From Certhia americana (lineage: Eukaryota; Chordata; Aves; Passeriformes; Certhiidae): a stretch of 64,000 bases of DNA. Positions 1-12,700 of the stretch are shown in pieces. Where the stretch lies: positions 43,512,704 to 43,576,703 of the forward strand of contig CM031879.1 in NCBI GenBank assembly GCA_018697195.1, written 5' to 3'. Numbering within the stretch: position 1 is the first letter of the stretch; every line of letters starts with the position of its first letter. Both the position numbers and the translations under genes were made by a program. The notes below the pieces were generated by a model, which was given only the letters and a program-made list of their open reading frames with translations, did no database searches and was not told the DNA's origin.

Positions 1-3000
1 ATTTTCTGGGAAAATGAAGCTCCTCTGAGACTGGCAGTTTGGGGATGTTGAGCTCAAAAACAGCTGTCTGAGCAGTGTTTCAGGAGAGGATAAACAGGGA
101 GGAAGGTTTGCTACATCCTATTTGAAGAAAAGAATAGTGTAACATAGTTTTCTGGGGTTTTCTTTCCTCAAAATTGTGATGCTTTTGATTAAGTAAAGTT
201 TTTGACAATGTCTGATCATGAGGTAAAGTGAAGTGTAGAGCCTATTTGAGAACTAGTCCAGCTACGAAATGAAGGATAATTTATTATGAGTTTAAAAGGA
301 AATTATGTTTTCAGGGAAAAAAATTGTAATCTATCAAGCCAAGCTTTTATATGAGCCTGTATTTAGCAGGTTAGCTGTTCTTTTGGGTTTATTCCCATCA
401 TGTCTTAAGACAGAAAGCAATGCGTCTTTGTCACAAAGCAACTCCAATTTCAAATGAGGATGTCATCTGTATTGTGGAAAACACCATTTTTCCTTTCTAT
501 TTTTCAGGACTTGCTGACAGAGTAGCAAATTTACCACCAATCACCTTTGTCTCATCCTGCATTTTCCCTCCACAGATGCCGGGGTCTCACTGATCCATTG
601 CCAACCCTCGGCAGCGAGGCTGTGCTGAGCAGGACGATTGCAGTGAACCTCTTCCCATGTCCTGGGGGAGCCAAATGCCAAGTGTGGCAAAACCCTCTGG
701 GGAGGTAACACAGGTGTGTGAAAAATGTTGGGAACGTGGCTCCATATTGATTTTATATTAATGTTTGACATGCAGAGTGGGAATAATATTCCAGTGGCAA
801 TTTCTCTCAAGATATACAACCTTAAACAAAATAAATGTCAGTGTTTGCCCTCCAAGCATGCAGCCTTCTGATTCACATAGATGATTTGAAGATTTTGAAA
901 TTCAGGTGGTCCACTCCTCTTTCTTAGCAGAGAAAAATTAATTAGTGTCCTGAAATCATTGTTAAGAAAATAACATCAGGGTTTTTTTTTTATCCTTTTG
1001 CTCTCCTTTGGATATTTTGAGCAACACTAAATATTCAGGCTCACCAGAAAAGAAAAATGAAAAGTCTGATCCATCCTGCTTTTCTCCTGCTCTCTGCTGC
1101 ACCTTCCTGTATCTCCCTCAGCCTTTCTGATGATTTCTTGGTGAAAGTGCTGTTTTGGATAGTCAGTATCAGAGAGCACAGAGATGGAATGCTTCTAAGC
1201 ATTCTAATATAAGATTCTAAGCATTCTAATATATTCTAAGCATAAATATATTTTGATAAATCACAAGTCAGTGATTGGTAAAAGTCAATTTTTGATAAAA
1301 AATTAGACAAGTTCTTAAGAACATTAGCCAGGCCTCATAAGCAATTCTGATACTTTTCTCAAATATGCTAGTTTCTCGGTTATTACAATGTTTGGGTGCA
1401 ATGTGGAGCTTTTGCAATTCTATTGTCAGTGAAAAGTGCATGCTTCATAGCTGGAGACTGAAATCCACTATTCCTTTAATCAAAAAATACGCACAAAAAA
1501 GGGAAAAATTATTTCCACACTATAATGTCAGAGTACAAAGGCTGATGGCATGGGAACACCTTGAAATTTGTAGAGAGGTTGTGTTCTCCTCTGCTGAGAA
1601 TGACATCTGTAAATATCATGGTGGAGAACACTATTCACTGATGTATGGAAAGAAATGTCTAATAGACTTATTTTATTGCCTGAGAAATTATTTGAATAAT
1701 GTGAATGAATTTTCTTTTTTTTCTGAACCTGAAGGCAAGACTGAAAAACTCCTGGGTGTGAGTTTTCCATGGTGAATGAAATCAACCAGATTTGTGGGAC
1801 TTGTATAACTTGTGCACATAGCTGGTACCTTTTGGAATCAGGACTTTGTTCTCACTGCAAAATTTCTGGGGCTCTCTGTTTCTTTCTCTGGTTTTTAATT
1901 TCCTGTAGACAGGGAAAAATGAAAATGAGTAAGTTATCATGTCAGTAGGCTTTAGGAAAGGAAATATACTATTTTCATTAAAACAAATATGTCTGTAGAA
2001 GAAACTACTTTTCTTTGGTTGGAGGAAAGATGGTATCCTCAATTCCAGTTTTTCCTGTGACTTAAGAAAAGAAACTGAAAAATCCCTATGGGGAGCTAGG
2101 ATGTTTGCTTATTTTGACATTAAAGGAGTTACTTAGTTCAGTCACTGAAAGTAGTAAGAAACCGTAGATACCGTATTAGGTGCTCAAAAAATGAATTCTT
2201 TTTAGAAAAAAACAGAAATACTGATTTGTTCACTTAAGCTTAAAAAAGAGTTACCAGGTGGTCTCTATCCCAAGGTTTGGGCAGGTACTACATTCAGGGC
2301 TTACAGAATAAAGAAGCATAAGCCTCAAGCATCTTTTCTCTTCATAATCTTTTGAATTACTGAACAGCAATTTATATAAGTGGCTTCTGTTGCTCCCTTA
2401 ATGACTACATAATTTTCTTGCTGTGTTTCCTCACATAGGCTCACAGGATGACTACACAGTTACTTCAGTGATATCAATACTCGAGTAGATAATATTAGAT
2501 TTCTAGACTGAAATATCTCAGCAGAATGTGTAAAAAGAAGAAAAAAGTTATGATTTCCGTGCTTGAGCAAATATAACAGTGATGAGAAACTAGGTTGTTA
2601 AATTAAGCGGAGAGGTATTGCTTGAAACTGTGATAGCTTTTCATATCTTCTTAGTTTTAAAATAATACCCCAATATATTCCACAAAGAAATACTGAATAA
2701 AAATATGAATTCTGACCATTTTCAGAGCTGTTATATTTACAAATATTTTCATTTCTTCCTTAATAAGATGCAAATTTTAGAAAAATTATTATTAAGAGTA
2801 AGTTTTTGTGCAGGATTTGAGTGGATATTGCACCAAAACTTTTCTTTTTTTACTTACTGGCAATATACTTTGGTGCAAATGTTATAACAAGTTAATTGAA
2901 CAATATTTTCTTATCACTTACCCTTTTAATCACATAAGCTTTTTTCAGCGAGATAGAAAATGTCTTTCAATTTTCAGTTAGATAAAAAGACTTACACAAA

Positions 3001-6000
3001 TATTGCTTAGTAACACTCTTTTATTAAAATGGTTTCTAAGAAAAGAAAATTAGAATTGTTTAATATTTCTCTTCACCAAGGAAAACAATACTGAGAACAG
3101 AAGAAACTGTTTATCTGGAGTATAAAATGCCTCTCTGTTCTTAGGAGATGCAAATACCTTTTTTTTTCCTCATATCAACAAATTTCTCCTATGTTGTGGA
3201 GCACAGTTTGCTTATAGCTTCCGGTCCATAAAATTATTTTTGTGATGTAGTTTAAGCAGTAAGCCTGTAATAGTTTATTATGTTGTGAATTTCCATTGCT
3301 CATTCCTATTGTGCAGGTAATGACTTTGGGGGCAGAGAGTGAAATGAAATTCCCCATTGAGTAGATAAACACTCATTTATTACTGCTTCTCTGGGTGCCA
3401 AATTATAGGCTAGTTGATAGTGAGAACCTCTATCAGTTTTTAGCCTTTGACTCCAGATGTCTGAGGTAATCACATGACTTATATCACCTCCAAAGGAAAA
3501 GCTCCTCTTATGAAAGAGTGGTTGAAAGACTGTTACTGCATTATTAATAAAAAACAGAGGCAACACAGAATCCCTGATGTCTCAAGATGATGAGGTGAGA
3601 CTTTGAATTGTCCCACAGGAAATGGTTTTATTTTATTTATTTTCTTCCAGCAAGTTTTGCATTTCCTTTGTTGCCACAGGCAGCTGTAGAGCTTTCATGT
3701 ATACAGTACAAAATGCAAATAACAACTCTGCAGTTGATAAGTGGTTGGAAATGCTTTGTGCCACAGAATGGCAAACCTACTTGGAATGTGTTATCTCATA
3801 CATACTTTTCTATTTTGTAGTACATCTGCTCAGGGTTCCTGGGTAACCTTTATGAGCAAGGACGCTCTGCGAAAGTCACAATGATGGTGACATCGTAAAA
3901 TACTTGCAGCAAGCATCAAAATAAAGTCCTATTGCTTCAGTGAAAAAAATCACTTCCTAATCAGATACACACTGAATTGGTGAAGGGTATGCAGTCAGAG
4001 GCTCAGTGTTTCATTAATGATGAAGGATGAAATTCAATAATGTAGTTTAAAATTAACATTTAGTAAGGACTCACCTATGGTTAATTTGTAATAACTTCAC
4101 TTTTATTTTGATGATTTAGGTTCAATGCTCCGGGAGCCCTGCCTGGGGAAGTCTCTAACAAGTTTAGCTGATAATGTTTAACAAGAGCCAGGGGAGCAAT
4201 GACACCTAATCCATATGAGATTTAAGGAGCAAGGGATTCCCTCCAATCTAAACATGCCTATTGCTTATAGCTCACTGTCATTGTCACCTCTTTCTAAAGG
4301 AACCAGTTATCTTCATAAGATAATACACTTCCTTATATTTCTTATTCAATGGATTTAACTTCCAGTGAATGAACGCATGATGTTTATTTTTGTGCCCACT
4401 GATGTTGCACATCAGCTTGCAATGGGTGTATGTGAAATGTCTGTCAATGTAATAAGTACTTACTTAATGAAATAATACTCTTTAGTAACAATATGCTTTG
4501 GCTAGGTGATATGAAGAGGCAAGGGTAAGTCACACCACAAAATAGAGTACAAAATTTAAATTAGTGAGATCTGGGTTTGGGGCTTTTTTAGTTAAATTGA
4601 TTTTAAATTATCAATATGTGTGTCTTTATTGCCCATTCAACAATTTTAAGTGTAAAAGTATGTGTAAAAGTTTTAGTTGAAGAACAGCAATGCTCAGCAC
4701 ATGCTAAGTGCAGTAGGCTGGTACCTTTGTGTGTGTTGGCAACAGAAAGGACAGTGCTGTGGCAGTTAACAGTGTGTTTGTAGGTCCTTGTCATACTTTA
4801 GCTGATCTATGACTTCCATCAAAGTCCAAAGAAAATCATCCAGGATGGCCAGCATTCTAGAAAACCTTCCTCAAATCCACAAATTGAAAGAATTAGTCAA
4901 TTGAAGAAAAAGTTTTGCATTGGGATTCAAATACAGGTTGTTGCAAAGAGGAAAGTACTAAACTCTCTTTTTGTCTATGGGCAAAGGGAGAAGATTAATT
5001 ATGTTTTTACATTCTAGTGAGGGAGATTTAAGTTAGACATTGGGGAAACCACTGTAAGTGTAAAATTAGTGAAGTACAGCAGCTGGTGGATTAGAGATGC
5101 TGCAGTGTCCCCATTGAAGATTCTGGGAATGAGTTAGGCAAACTTCTGTCAGAGGCAGGTTAGTGATCCTTGTTGTGAGCAGAGGGGTGGCAATGATGGC
5201 TCATGGCATCCCTACCCACCCTGTCTAGGACAGCTCTGTTTTTTAAACTGCCCTTTGGAGGCAGTGAGGTTAAAAACTTTGAATAGCAGGGGCTTCTTTA
5301 CCCTGACCTGTTTTATGATTTTGTCTCTTACTTTGCTCTTGTTAGGGTACAAGATAAAACCTAAATATATTTTTGACAAAAAAAAAAAAAGCAAATTTCA
5401 ACAGCTTTCTTTTCCCAAGAAGGGTACTAAAAGAAAATTCAGCATGTCTGTTTAATACCATCTTAGCCCAGGTTTTGTGTTATTTTGCAGTATTCTTTGT
5501 TCATATGTAGTGAACAATTTCTTTTCTCTAATAATTTGAAACAAAATTTGCATGTTGTCATTATATAAAATTAAATCCCAGAAATGTATGGGTTAACTTC
5601 CATTTTTATTTAAAGAATGTTTGTGGAAATTAATTAAATTGGGGATTGTAAAATGCCCTTCAGGTTTTTTTTCAGATATCATAGCATAAATAAGTAAAGT
5701 CCCTTTTATTCTAAATCTATGTAGCATTGCATCATTTCCCACATCAATTTAAGCTTCTGTTCTCTAGAGAAGGTGATATTTACATTAAAATCTTACAGTA
5801 TTCAAAGTAAGAAAATGTGTCTTGCTGATGAAGACATTGTTTTCTAGAATGGATGGTAAAGTTCATTGGAGATAGAAAGGGTATTCTTGGTTTCTCATAT
5901 GTATACACAGCCTAAGCACTTGAATAACCAACAGAATCATGAAGATGTCTGCTTGTAAGAATACTGGTGTTGGTGGTGGGAAAACAGGAGTATTTTTTGC

Positions 6001-9000
6001 TCATTGCTGTCTTTCTACCTTATTTTTTCTTAGTATCAGACCTTTCTTGCCTTAGTATTAATTTGCCCGGCCTGTAGTTTGCCTTTCCATTTCTTCTTTT
6101 TGTTTCAGTTCAAGAGCTGGAACAGGAAAATTGTATTGGAGACCCACTGATATATTTCCTTTCAATGGCAATAGAATTGAACTGAATTTACAGTCCTAAT
6201 GAATTTTATTTACAACTTTGGGGATTAGAAAAACACTTTCTAACAAAAAATAAACCATTGTTTTCCACACAAATGCTTGTTCAAATGTGCTCTTAGATTT
6301 GGAAAAAGAGCAGTGCAAAGTTCCATTAATGTTTTTTAATTAGAAAAAATATTAATTGTGATCTCAGACTTCACAAAGAACTGTGGTCTTTCTGAGTGCT
6401 AAAATAGTGGCACATATAGCTTCTGCCTCTCTTAAATCTCTTCCTTGAAAAGCACAATTAAAAGTGTATTTTTGCTGCTACTGTCACCACACTTTAGTTC
6501 TATGACAATTTTAAAGGAGGAATTTGCTTTGAGTCCAACAGGATGGGGCTGAAGTGCTACACATGAGAGAGAATATATTCTAGTGGGTTTTTAATAGATT
6601 AAAAAAACCCCACTGTTTGTCTTACAGAAACAAGTAAAGGGCCTCCTGTGACACATAAGATTTTGTAAGCACACTGAACTGGCAATCAGCTAATCTCTGG
6701 TGTCAGAACGATATCAGTAATTGGATCCCCGATGAAACAACAGGAGTCAGTGGTGGGTGGATTGTTTCTTTGCAGTGCAGTGCAAGCAGCTGAGTGCTCC
6801 GTGCTCAGCTGCGAGGTTGTGGGAGCATGATTGCCACAGTACCAGGAGAATTGAGACAGGTTTTTAATTACCGCTTTATTGAATTATTTGGTATTATTTC
6901 TTGCAAGTGTGCAATGAAGGACCATGTGAGAATACTAATTTCTACTCGGTTAATCATGGGTAGTAGGACTTCTGTTGCATGCTTGTAGCCTGCTTGTGTC
7001 TTTTAGTTTTATAGTAATCATGAGAGATACCACTTATACAGTTCTCTACTTAATGTAGGTAAATTTTTGAGCCAGAAATAATGTTGTTAATAGGCTTATG
7101 ATATTATGATAGAAAGTCACAGGAGAGATTTCAGCTTTTCAGGGTACCACAATGGGAATATCTTGTTGTTCAAGAACAAAAAAAAAATTCAAAATATAGA
7201 AGGGAGAAGTAAGAAATAATCTTATTTTCCATTGTTTGCAATAAGTAGGCCTGTTTTGACTCAACTAATTATCAGGAGCCCCTGTTCTGCTATGAGTATT
7301 TTCACCAAGAGCAATAACTCCTACAAGACAGATGTCCTGATATTTTGAAAGAGTGGTTTAAATATGTATGTGTATGGTTTTTTGCATCTATTTGATGTTA
7401 AAATTAATTTTAGAGACAGCCATGATGTAAGATGCTCTTTTTCTTTTACTGCCTCAGTCCATACTTCTGTGAACTAGTATAGCATATTTTCTGAGCCATT
7501 TAGGCCCCTAAAAGCCTAGCTTTTTAATCACCAAATAAAGCCAAGTCTTTGAAATTATATAAAACATTTACTATCACATTATGTACTTAGCATGACTTGA
7601 ACAGCAGTTTCAAGCTTCTGAAGTTAATTTTTTTTTCCGGCTTTGACATAATTTTCCTTCACCCATCACCTGCAAATGTTATTGATGCTTGAATGAGTCA
7701 AAATACTTGAAAACTGGTTTATTATCTTATTTTAAATCTGGAGGAACTCAAAGTCAGTCCCTATTTAAATTATATCCATTGAGCTGAATTGGAAATGGGG
7801 AATATCCCTATGGGGAATAGGGAATATACAGGCAGAGGAATACATAGACGGAGCATTTTAAGAAGGGTTTTATTTATAGTGGATGTTTGTGTGTTCTATG
7901 TTTATACTCTATTTTTTATAACTTCTTCAGAAATGAACATAATTTCAGTGTTTATCATCCATCCACAGTGACACTTTAATTGTTACTTTGCAGATCAGAC
8001 CTAGGCAAATAGAGGGAGAAGAGTGTGGTGTCTTCTCAGCCATGTGTCATTATTCTCTGACTAACAACAGTAAACGGTAGTTTCATGCAGTTAAAGCAGG
8101 ACTGTAACTGACTTTGTACAGAGATCAAGAAAGGATGTTGTAAGTCCACTAAGTTTCAATAACCTTTCAGAGAAAGACAACTTTTGATCTGATTTGGCAT
8201 AGAAGAGAGTTTTTTCTCTTTGAAATTAATTGTTCCTCTTCCGAGAACTGTTTCAGGTAAGTTAGTTCCTTAAATGAAAGTATTATGTGTGAGCCCAAAT
8301 CAGTTTTGTCTTTTCTGCCCTCAGTGGTTAAATAAAACAAATTAAATCAGGTGAATTTGCCTGATTCTTTTATTTTGCCTGAATGAATGCTGCACATAGA
8401 AGTAAAGTCTCCTCTTCAAGAGCCCTTAAATATCTGACTATTTTTTCCCTGCTTCATTGTGGTTCTCTCCCTGTAGCATCGGTTCAGAAGGGGATTTGAG
8501 TTTTTCCTTGTCCTTTCCAAAACTGCTGCTGTGGTAGACACACACACACTTATGTGGTAGGGTTTTTTTAAGATTGTTTCTTCAACCACTATGTCTTGCC
8601 ATAATTTTCCCCAACATTTAAATGTTTTTCTCCCTTGTTGTGGTTTTCTGTGAAAAGGCATTATGTGCAGGGTTTTGCTGCAGCCACTTTTCCCATTTAG
8701 AGTACTGCATTTACAGCTTATTTTGGCAGATTGAGCAAAGTGATAAGATTGCTATGTAGGAAAGTTAGACAAATAGAACAGTGCTGTCCTTGGCACTGGT
8801 ATTTTTCTACTCTGTTTTCTTAGTTGTCTTTTTCATATTCCACATAATGTCAGCGTCACAGATTCAGGGTCTCAATCAGATTCCAACTTTGAGGTTATCT
8901 CTTCTCTTTTTACATTTTTTTTTCAACACAAAAAAGGTAGTTTCCTTATCTTATTTTCTTTGTGTGATAAATACCATTTATTACCAATACTTTACTTTGA

Positions 9001-9332
9001 CCAATTATACATTTTCTCCACCTGCTGTTTTTATGGTTGGGTGTGCAATGAGGCAGCTTCCTGGTTCCCAGTGCTGGGTTTCTTGACAGTCTGTGTTGAC
9101 TAATTGGTCTCTGCCATTTTCTCTCTTTTTCTCCTTTCCCTTGCTCCCTTAGTTGGGAGAACACTGAGAACAGCCCACAGGAAAGCATTCTCCTTGAGCT
9201 TCTGACAACCACCTCGTCATGGGTGCTGTTATTAGTGAAACAAGAGCAAAAGTCCTTGTGTGGGCTTCCCGCAAGTAGTGAGGAGCCAAACTGTGAATTA
9301 AACATCTTTCCCCTACTTTGCAGCTAGGAAAA
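1..9332. other. AT-rich DNA without recognised genes
   Basis: Only short chance frames are present; the longest is 136 codons at 1365-1775 (+) and matches no family I know. Holds homopolymer runs and the small tandem repeat near 1.2 kb. A slightly GC-richer, complex stretch at about 4120-4290 could be conserved non-coding sequence, but I have no strong sign. Confidence 0.6.
1192..1252. repeat. Short degenerate tandem repeat (TTCTAAGCATTCTAATATA)
   Basis: A unit of roughly 20 bases reading TTCTAAGCATTCTAATATA is repeated about two and a half times with small differences. Confidence 0.85.
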
Positions 9333-9720
9333 TGATACCTAGCTATCAGTGATAGCTAGAGATGCCTAGAGAGGCTACCTGGAACAGAGGCTAGACAGAG
9401 TTAAAAGAATAGAGCAGGTGTTTATTAAAAGACCTTCAAAGGAAACACCTTGGGCAATATGAGAACTCGGCTGTGGCTACACCTAAGATGGACACAAGAT
9501 AGACAATGGGTCACAAGTTTTCACACTTTTATAATTTTTGGGCCCTTTACATATTGGAGTCAATTGTCCTATTGCAGCTTCAGTTATGTAGTTCCATCCT
9601 CCCTGTTAGCTCTCTTCAACTCGCTGTTGTTTATGCTTCTTGGGCCTGAGGCTGTCCTTGGTTCTCAAGCTGGAAAAGGATTGTTTTGTCTATCTACCCT
9701 GTGAAGAGAACCTGCTAACA
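9333..9720 (-). mobile_element. Solo long terminal repeat of an avian endogenous retrovirus
   Basis: Read on the minus strand, the element begins TGTTAGCAGG at 9720 and ends ...GGTATCA at about 9333, so it has TG...CA ends. It holds the expected LTR signals in order: a TATAAAA box (complement of 9527-9533) and an AATAAA polyadenylation signal (complement of 9421-9426) about 100 bases further on. Stretches such as CAGGTGTTTATTAAAAGACC and the text around 'CTACACCTAAGATGG' resemble LTRs I have seen in songbird genomes. No internal gag, pol or env region lies next to it, so it is a solo LTR left by recombination. I could not find a convincing target-site duplication, so the left edge is uncertain by perhaps 15 bases. 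The + strand frame of 84 codons at 9450-9704 is a chance frame. Confidence 0.7.
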
Positions 9721-12700
9721 CTTTATATGAAGTTCAGAGTCACATACCAAGGCAGTACAGAATCTAAAAAATATGAAAGCTAAGACTTAAGGCATCATTT
9801 GTGATGTTTGAGGCACAGATCAGGCGGCTTTTTCAGAACACCAAAGAAACTGTTAAGTATTTGATACAATGTTTGTTTCGCCCTTTCAGTAGTAATCATA
9901 GCATGCCACATTTAGTAAGGTAATAGATTTAAGAACTGAATCACAAGGTAGGTGTAAGTGCAGCACTCCATTCTCACACACTATATATAAACTTTGAGCA
10001 TCCTTCTGCTCTGCAAATTGAATAAGCACATATAAAAATGGATAGCTTAACCAGTGTTCAGACAAGTGAAGGAAGTTAATGCTTGAAGTGGTTTAATATT
10101 GTATTTACCTTCTTCACCAGAATTTTAATTCAATTTGACAATTATAGAAAAGATTTCTATTCGTGGAATTTCATGACATCATTTTACTGGTAAATTGATG
10201 CCATCATAGAGCAGAACAGGCAACTTCTTAGCATATTAAAAAGTTTAATATTTCAAGGTGGGAATTTAAGCATAACATTTGTTGTTTTCATGCTTGAAGT
10301 TCTACTTTTAAAAAGTGCACTGGACAGAATGCAGGAATTTACAACTACAGCATCTAACCTGTCTTGATTCTGCCCAATCAAAGCGCCCTGTAAGTATAAC
10401 ATGATTGTGTTTGAAAAATTTCAGCATTGAATAGTAAATTTTTTTGGTTTTGCACATATTTTCTTTTAAGAAGGTATATGGTCCAAAGTTAAAGCTTTTG
10501 GGGCATCTTTATTGTGTATTTCCCTGTTTAACCTGCCAGAATCTCTTTGTTTGCTTCTTTTTTTCTTTGAGCTGTGGTTCTGGACTAACAGTCTATTTAA
10601 TACCTATGTATGTCTTTTTTATTTCTGATACAAATACTGCCTTAATTCCATGGCAAGGTATTTTGATCATTTTGGGATTAGTTTGCTCTTTGCTATGACA
10701 TATTCCTAATGTTCTGAAGTACCATGACTAAATCTCATATGAGCTATAGCTTTCCATACTAGGTTAACTCAAATTTTAATTTGCAGCATGATAACATTGA
10801 TAATATCCCAAACACCTCTGTTAGAGCGACACAGTTACCCAAGTGCACCCTAAACTGGCCTTGAGCTGCTACAGGTCCTGCAATTGACTTGTTGGAGGAT
10901 GTGCTTAGCAAGATCAAGTCAGTGTCTCTAGATATTAAGGGTTTTCCTTGTACATCAACTTCTTTGATGTCCACAGCAGGTACTCAAACCAATGCAGCTG
11001 CACAATGCGACAAACACCACCAGCCACTATGGCAGATGGCCACCAAAGGCTAAATACTCAATTAATTTTAATATTGACTCTTGGATCCATTCTCCCTTAT
11101 CCTATTGACTCATAAAAATCAGTGGTAAACATCAACAGAGAAGTTTCATTTACTTCTTTTTGACCTGACTTCATGTATTTTGTATGTGTATGCATACCTA
11201 TACATAAAAATCCTTCCCAAAGCATGTAGATTGAAGTTCATTGATAACTTGGTTTAATTTCAACTTTTTCAAATTTAAACTCACAAAATATTTAAGTTGA
11301 AAAATTTTTCAAGTATGAACAATTAAATTTTAATTGTGGTGGTAACTCAGGATTAAATCTAATCCTAACATTTTAATCACTAATTATACCTGCACAAAAC
11401 TCTTTTTAAAATAAGTGCCAATCTGCAGTTCAAAGTTATGGTGTATTTTTTGCATGTTTCTGTTGACTAAATGGCTTATAACAGCTTGTACTGTACAGCA
11501 CCAAAATTATTTTCATCACCATTTTCTCAGTAATATACAAAGCAAAAGTTTTGTCAAAGAAGTTTGCTAAGATGTGTGTTTATCTGGCATCCCAGTGTTT
11601 AAGGAGTTGTTTAATTTAAGATCTTGAAGTCACTCTGCTGGGAAAGTGAAAGACATGATGAAGTGCAAGGTGTTATCTCTGACCACCAGTGGCCATCTCT
11701 TCCACCCATCTGTTCTCTGGGAGGAGCTGAGGTCCAGCTCATCCCAGTGGAGGGATACAAGGAGGCAGCTGATGAAAATTATGAAGTTTGTCCCTCTGCT
11801 CAGTCATGGCTCCTCTTGCCGCTGTCTGTGGAGGCTGGTCCTTTCCTTGACTTACCTTTGAGCAGAAGAGAGCCATAGAAAAGACAGGACTGACTAGGCT
11901 GGGCAGCAAAAATCCTTTATGCAAAGACAAAAAGAGAAGCTTAGGGAGGAGGTGTGAGTGTTGTCTAGCCCATTCTGTCTGCTGTCAAAAGCCTTTCTGT
12001 ATTTCTAGGTAGTCAGTGCAGGCAGTTTCCTTAAAAATTAAAACGGGTAACATTCTGGTGTACGCCAGTGAATATGCAAATAGATGAGTTTGGGGATCCT
12101 TTGACTTCAAATCTCTTAACCAAATGAGAAAGTGTTAGCATATTTCACAGGAGAAGCAAAACAGAACTAGAAGAACTTATTCTTTGCTAGAAGGCATCAC
12201 TGCTGTCTTTAATTGACTTTGTCTTATAGCTGTGGTACATGACCACCTTTCTTTGACCACCTTTTTATTCTGTAAACACATTTAACACCCCTTATAGAAA
12301 CCAGAATAGAAATGAATCCCAAATGAGGGTTCATTCAAAGATTGCTCTTATAACTAAGTATAGTTTTAAAAGGGCATGTTATACGAAGTGCCTATGATGG
12401 TTGTTCTTGAAAATGAAGGTAAGATTTTGAAAAGAAATTAGAAATTTTTTTATATTTATCTTAAGTTTTTCTTCAACACAGTATGAACCCTTGCCAGCTG
12501 ATCAGTTAAGTTAATTTGCAAATATGAAGTGAGGGGGAAGAGATGATTCATAAAAAATTCTGTATGGTACAACGCATTCTATTTCATAAAAGAAATCAGA
12601 TCCTAATTCAACTAGTAGTGATTCAGTAGTTAGCAGTCAATTGTTATTGCTTGGTCAATAGCAAAATGAGAAATTGAGATGATACCTACTTGGTATTTTT

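Noticed and set aside
1365..1775. 136-codon + strand open frame
   Set aside because: No domain, no splice signals and no codon pattern; the composition follows the AT-rich DNA. Judged a chance frame.
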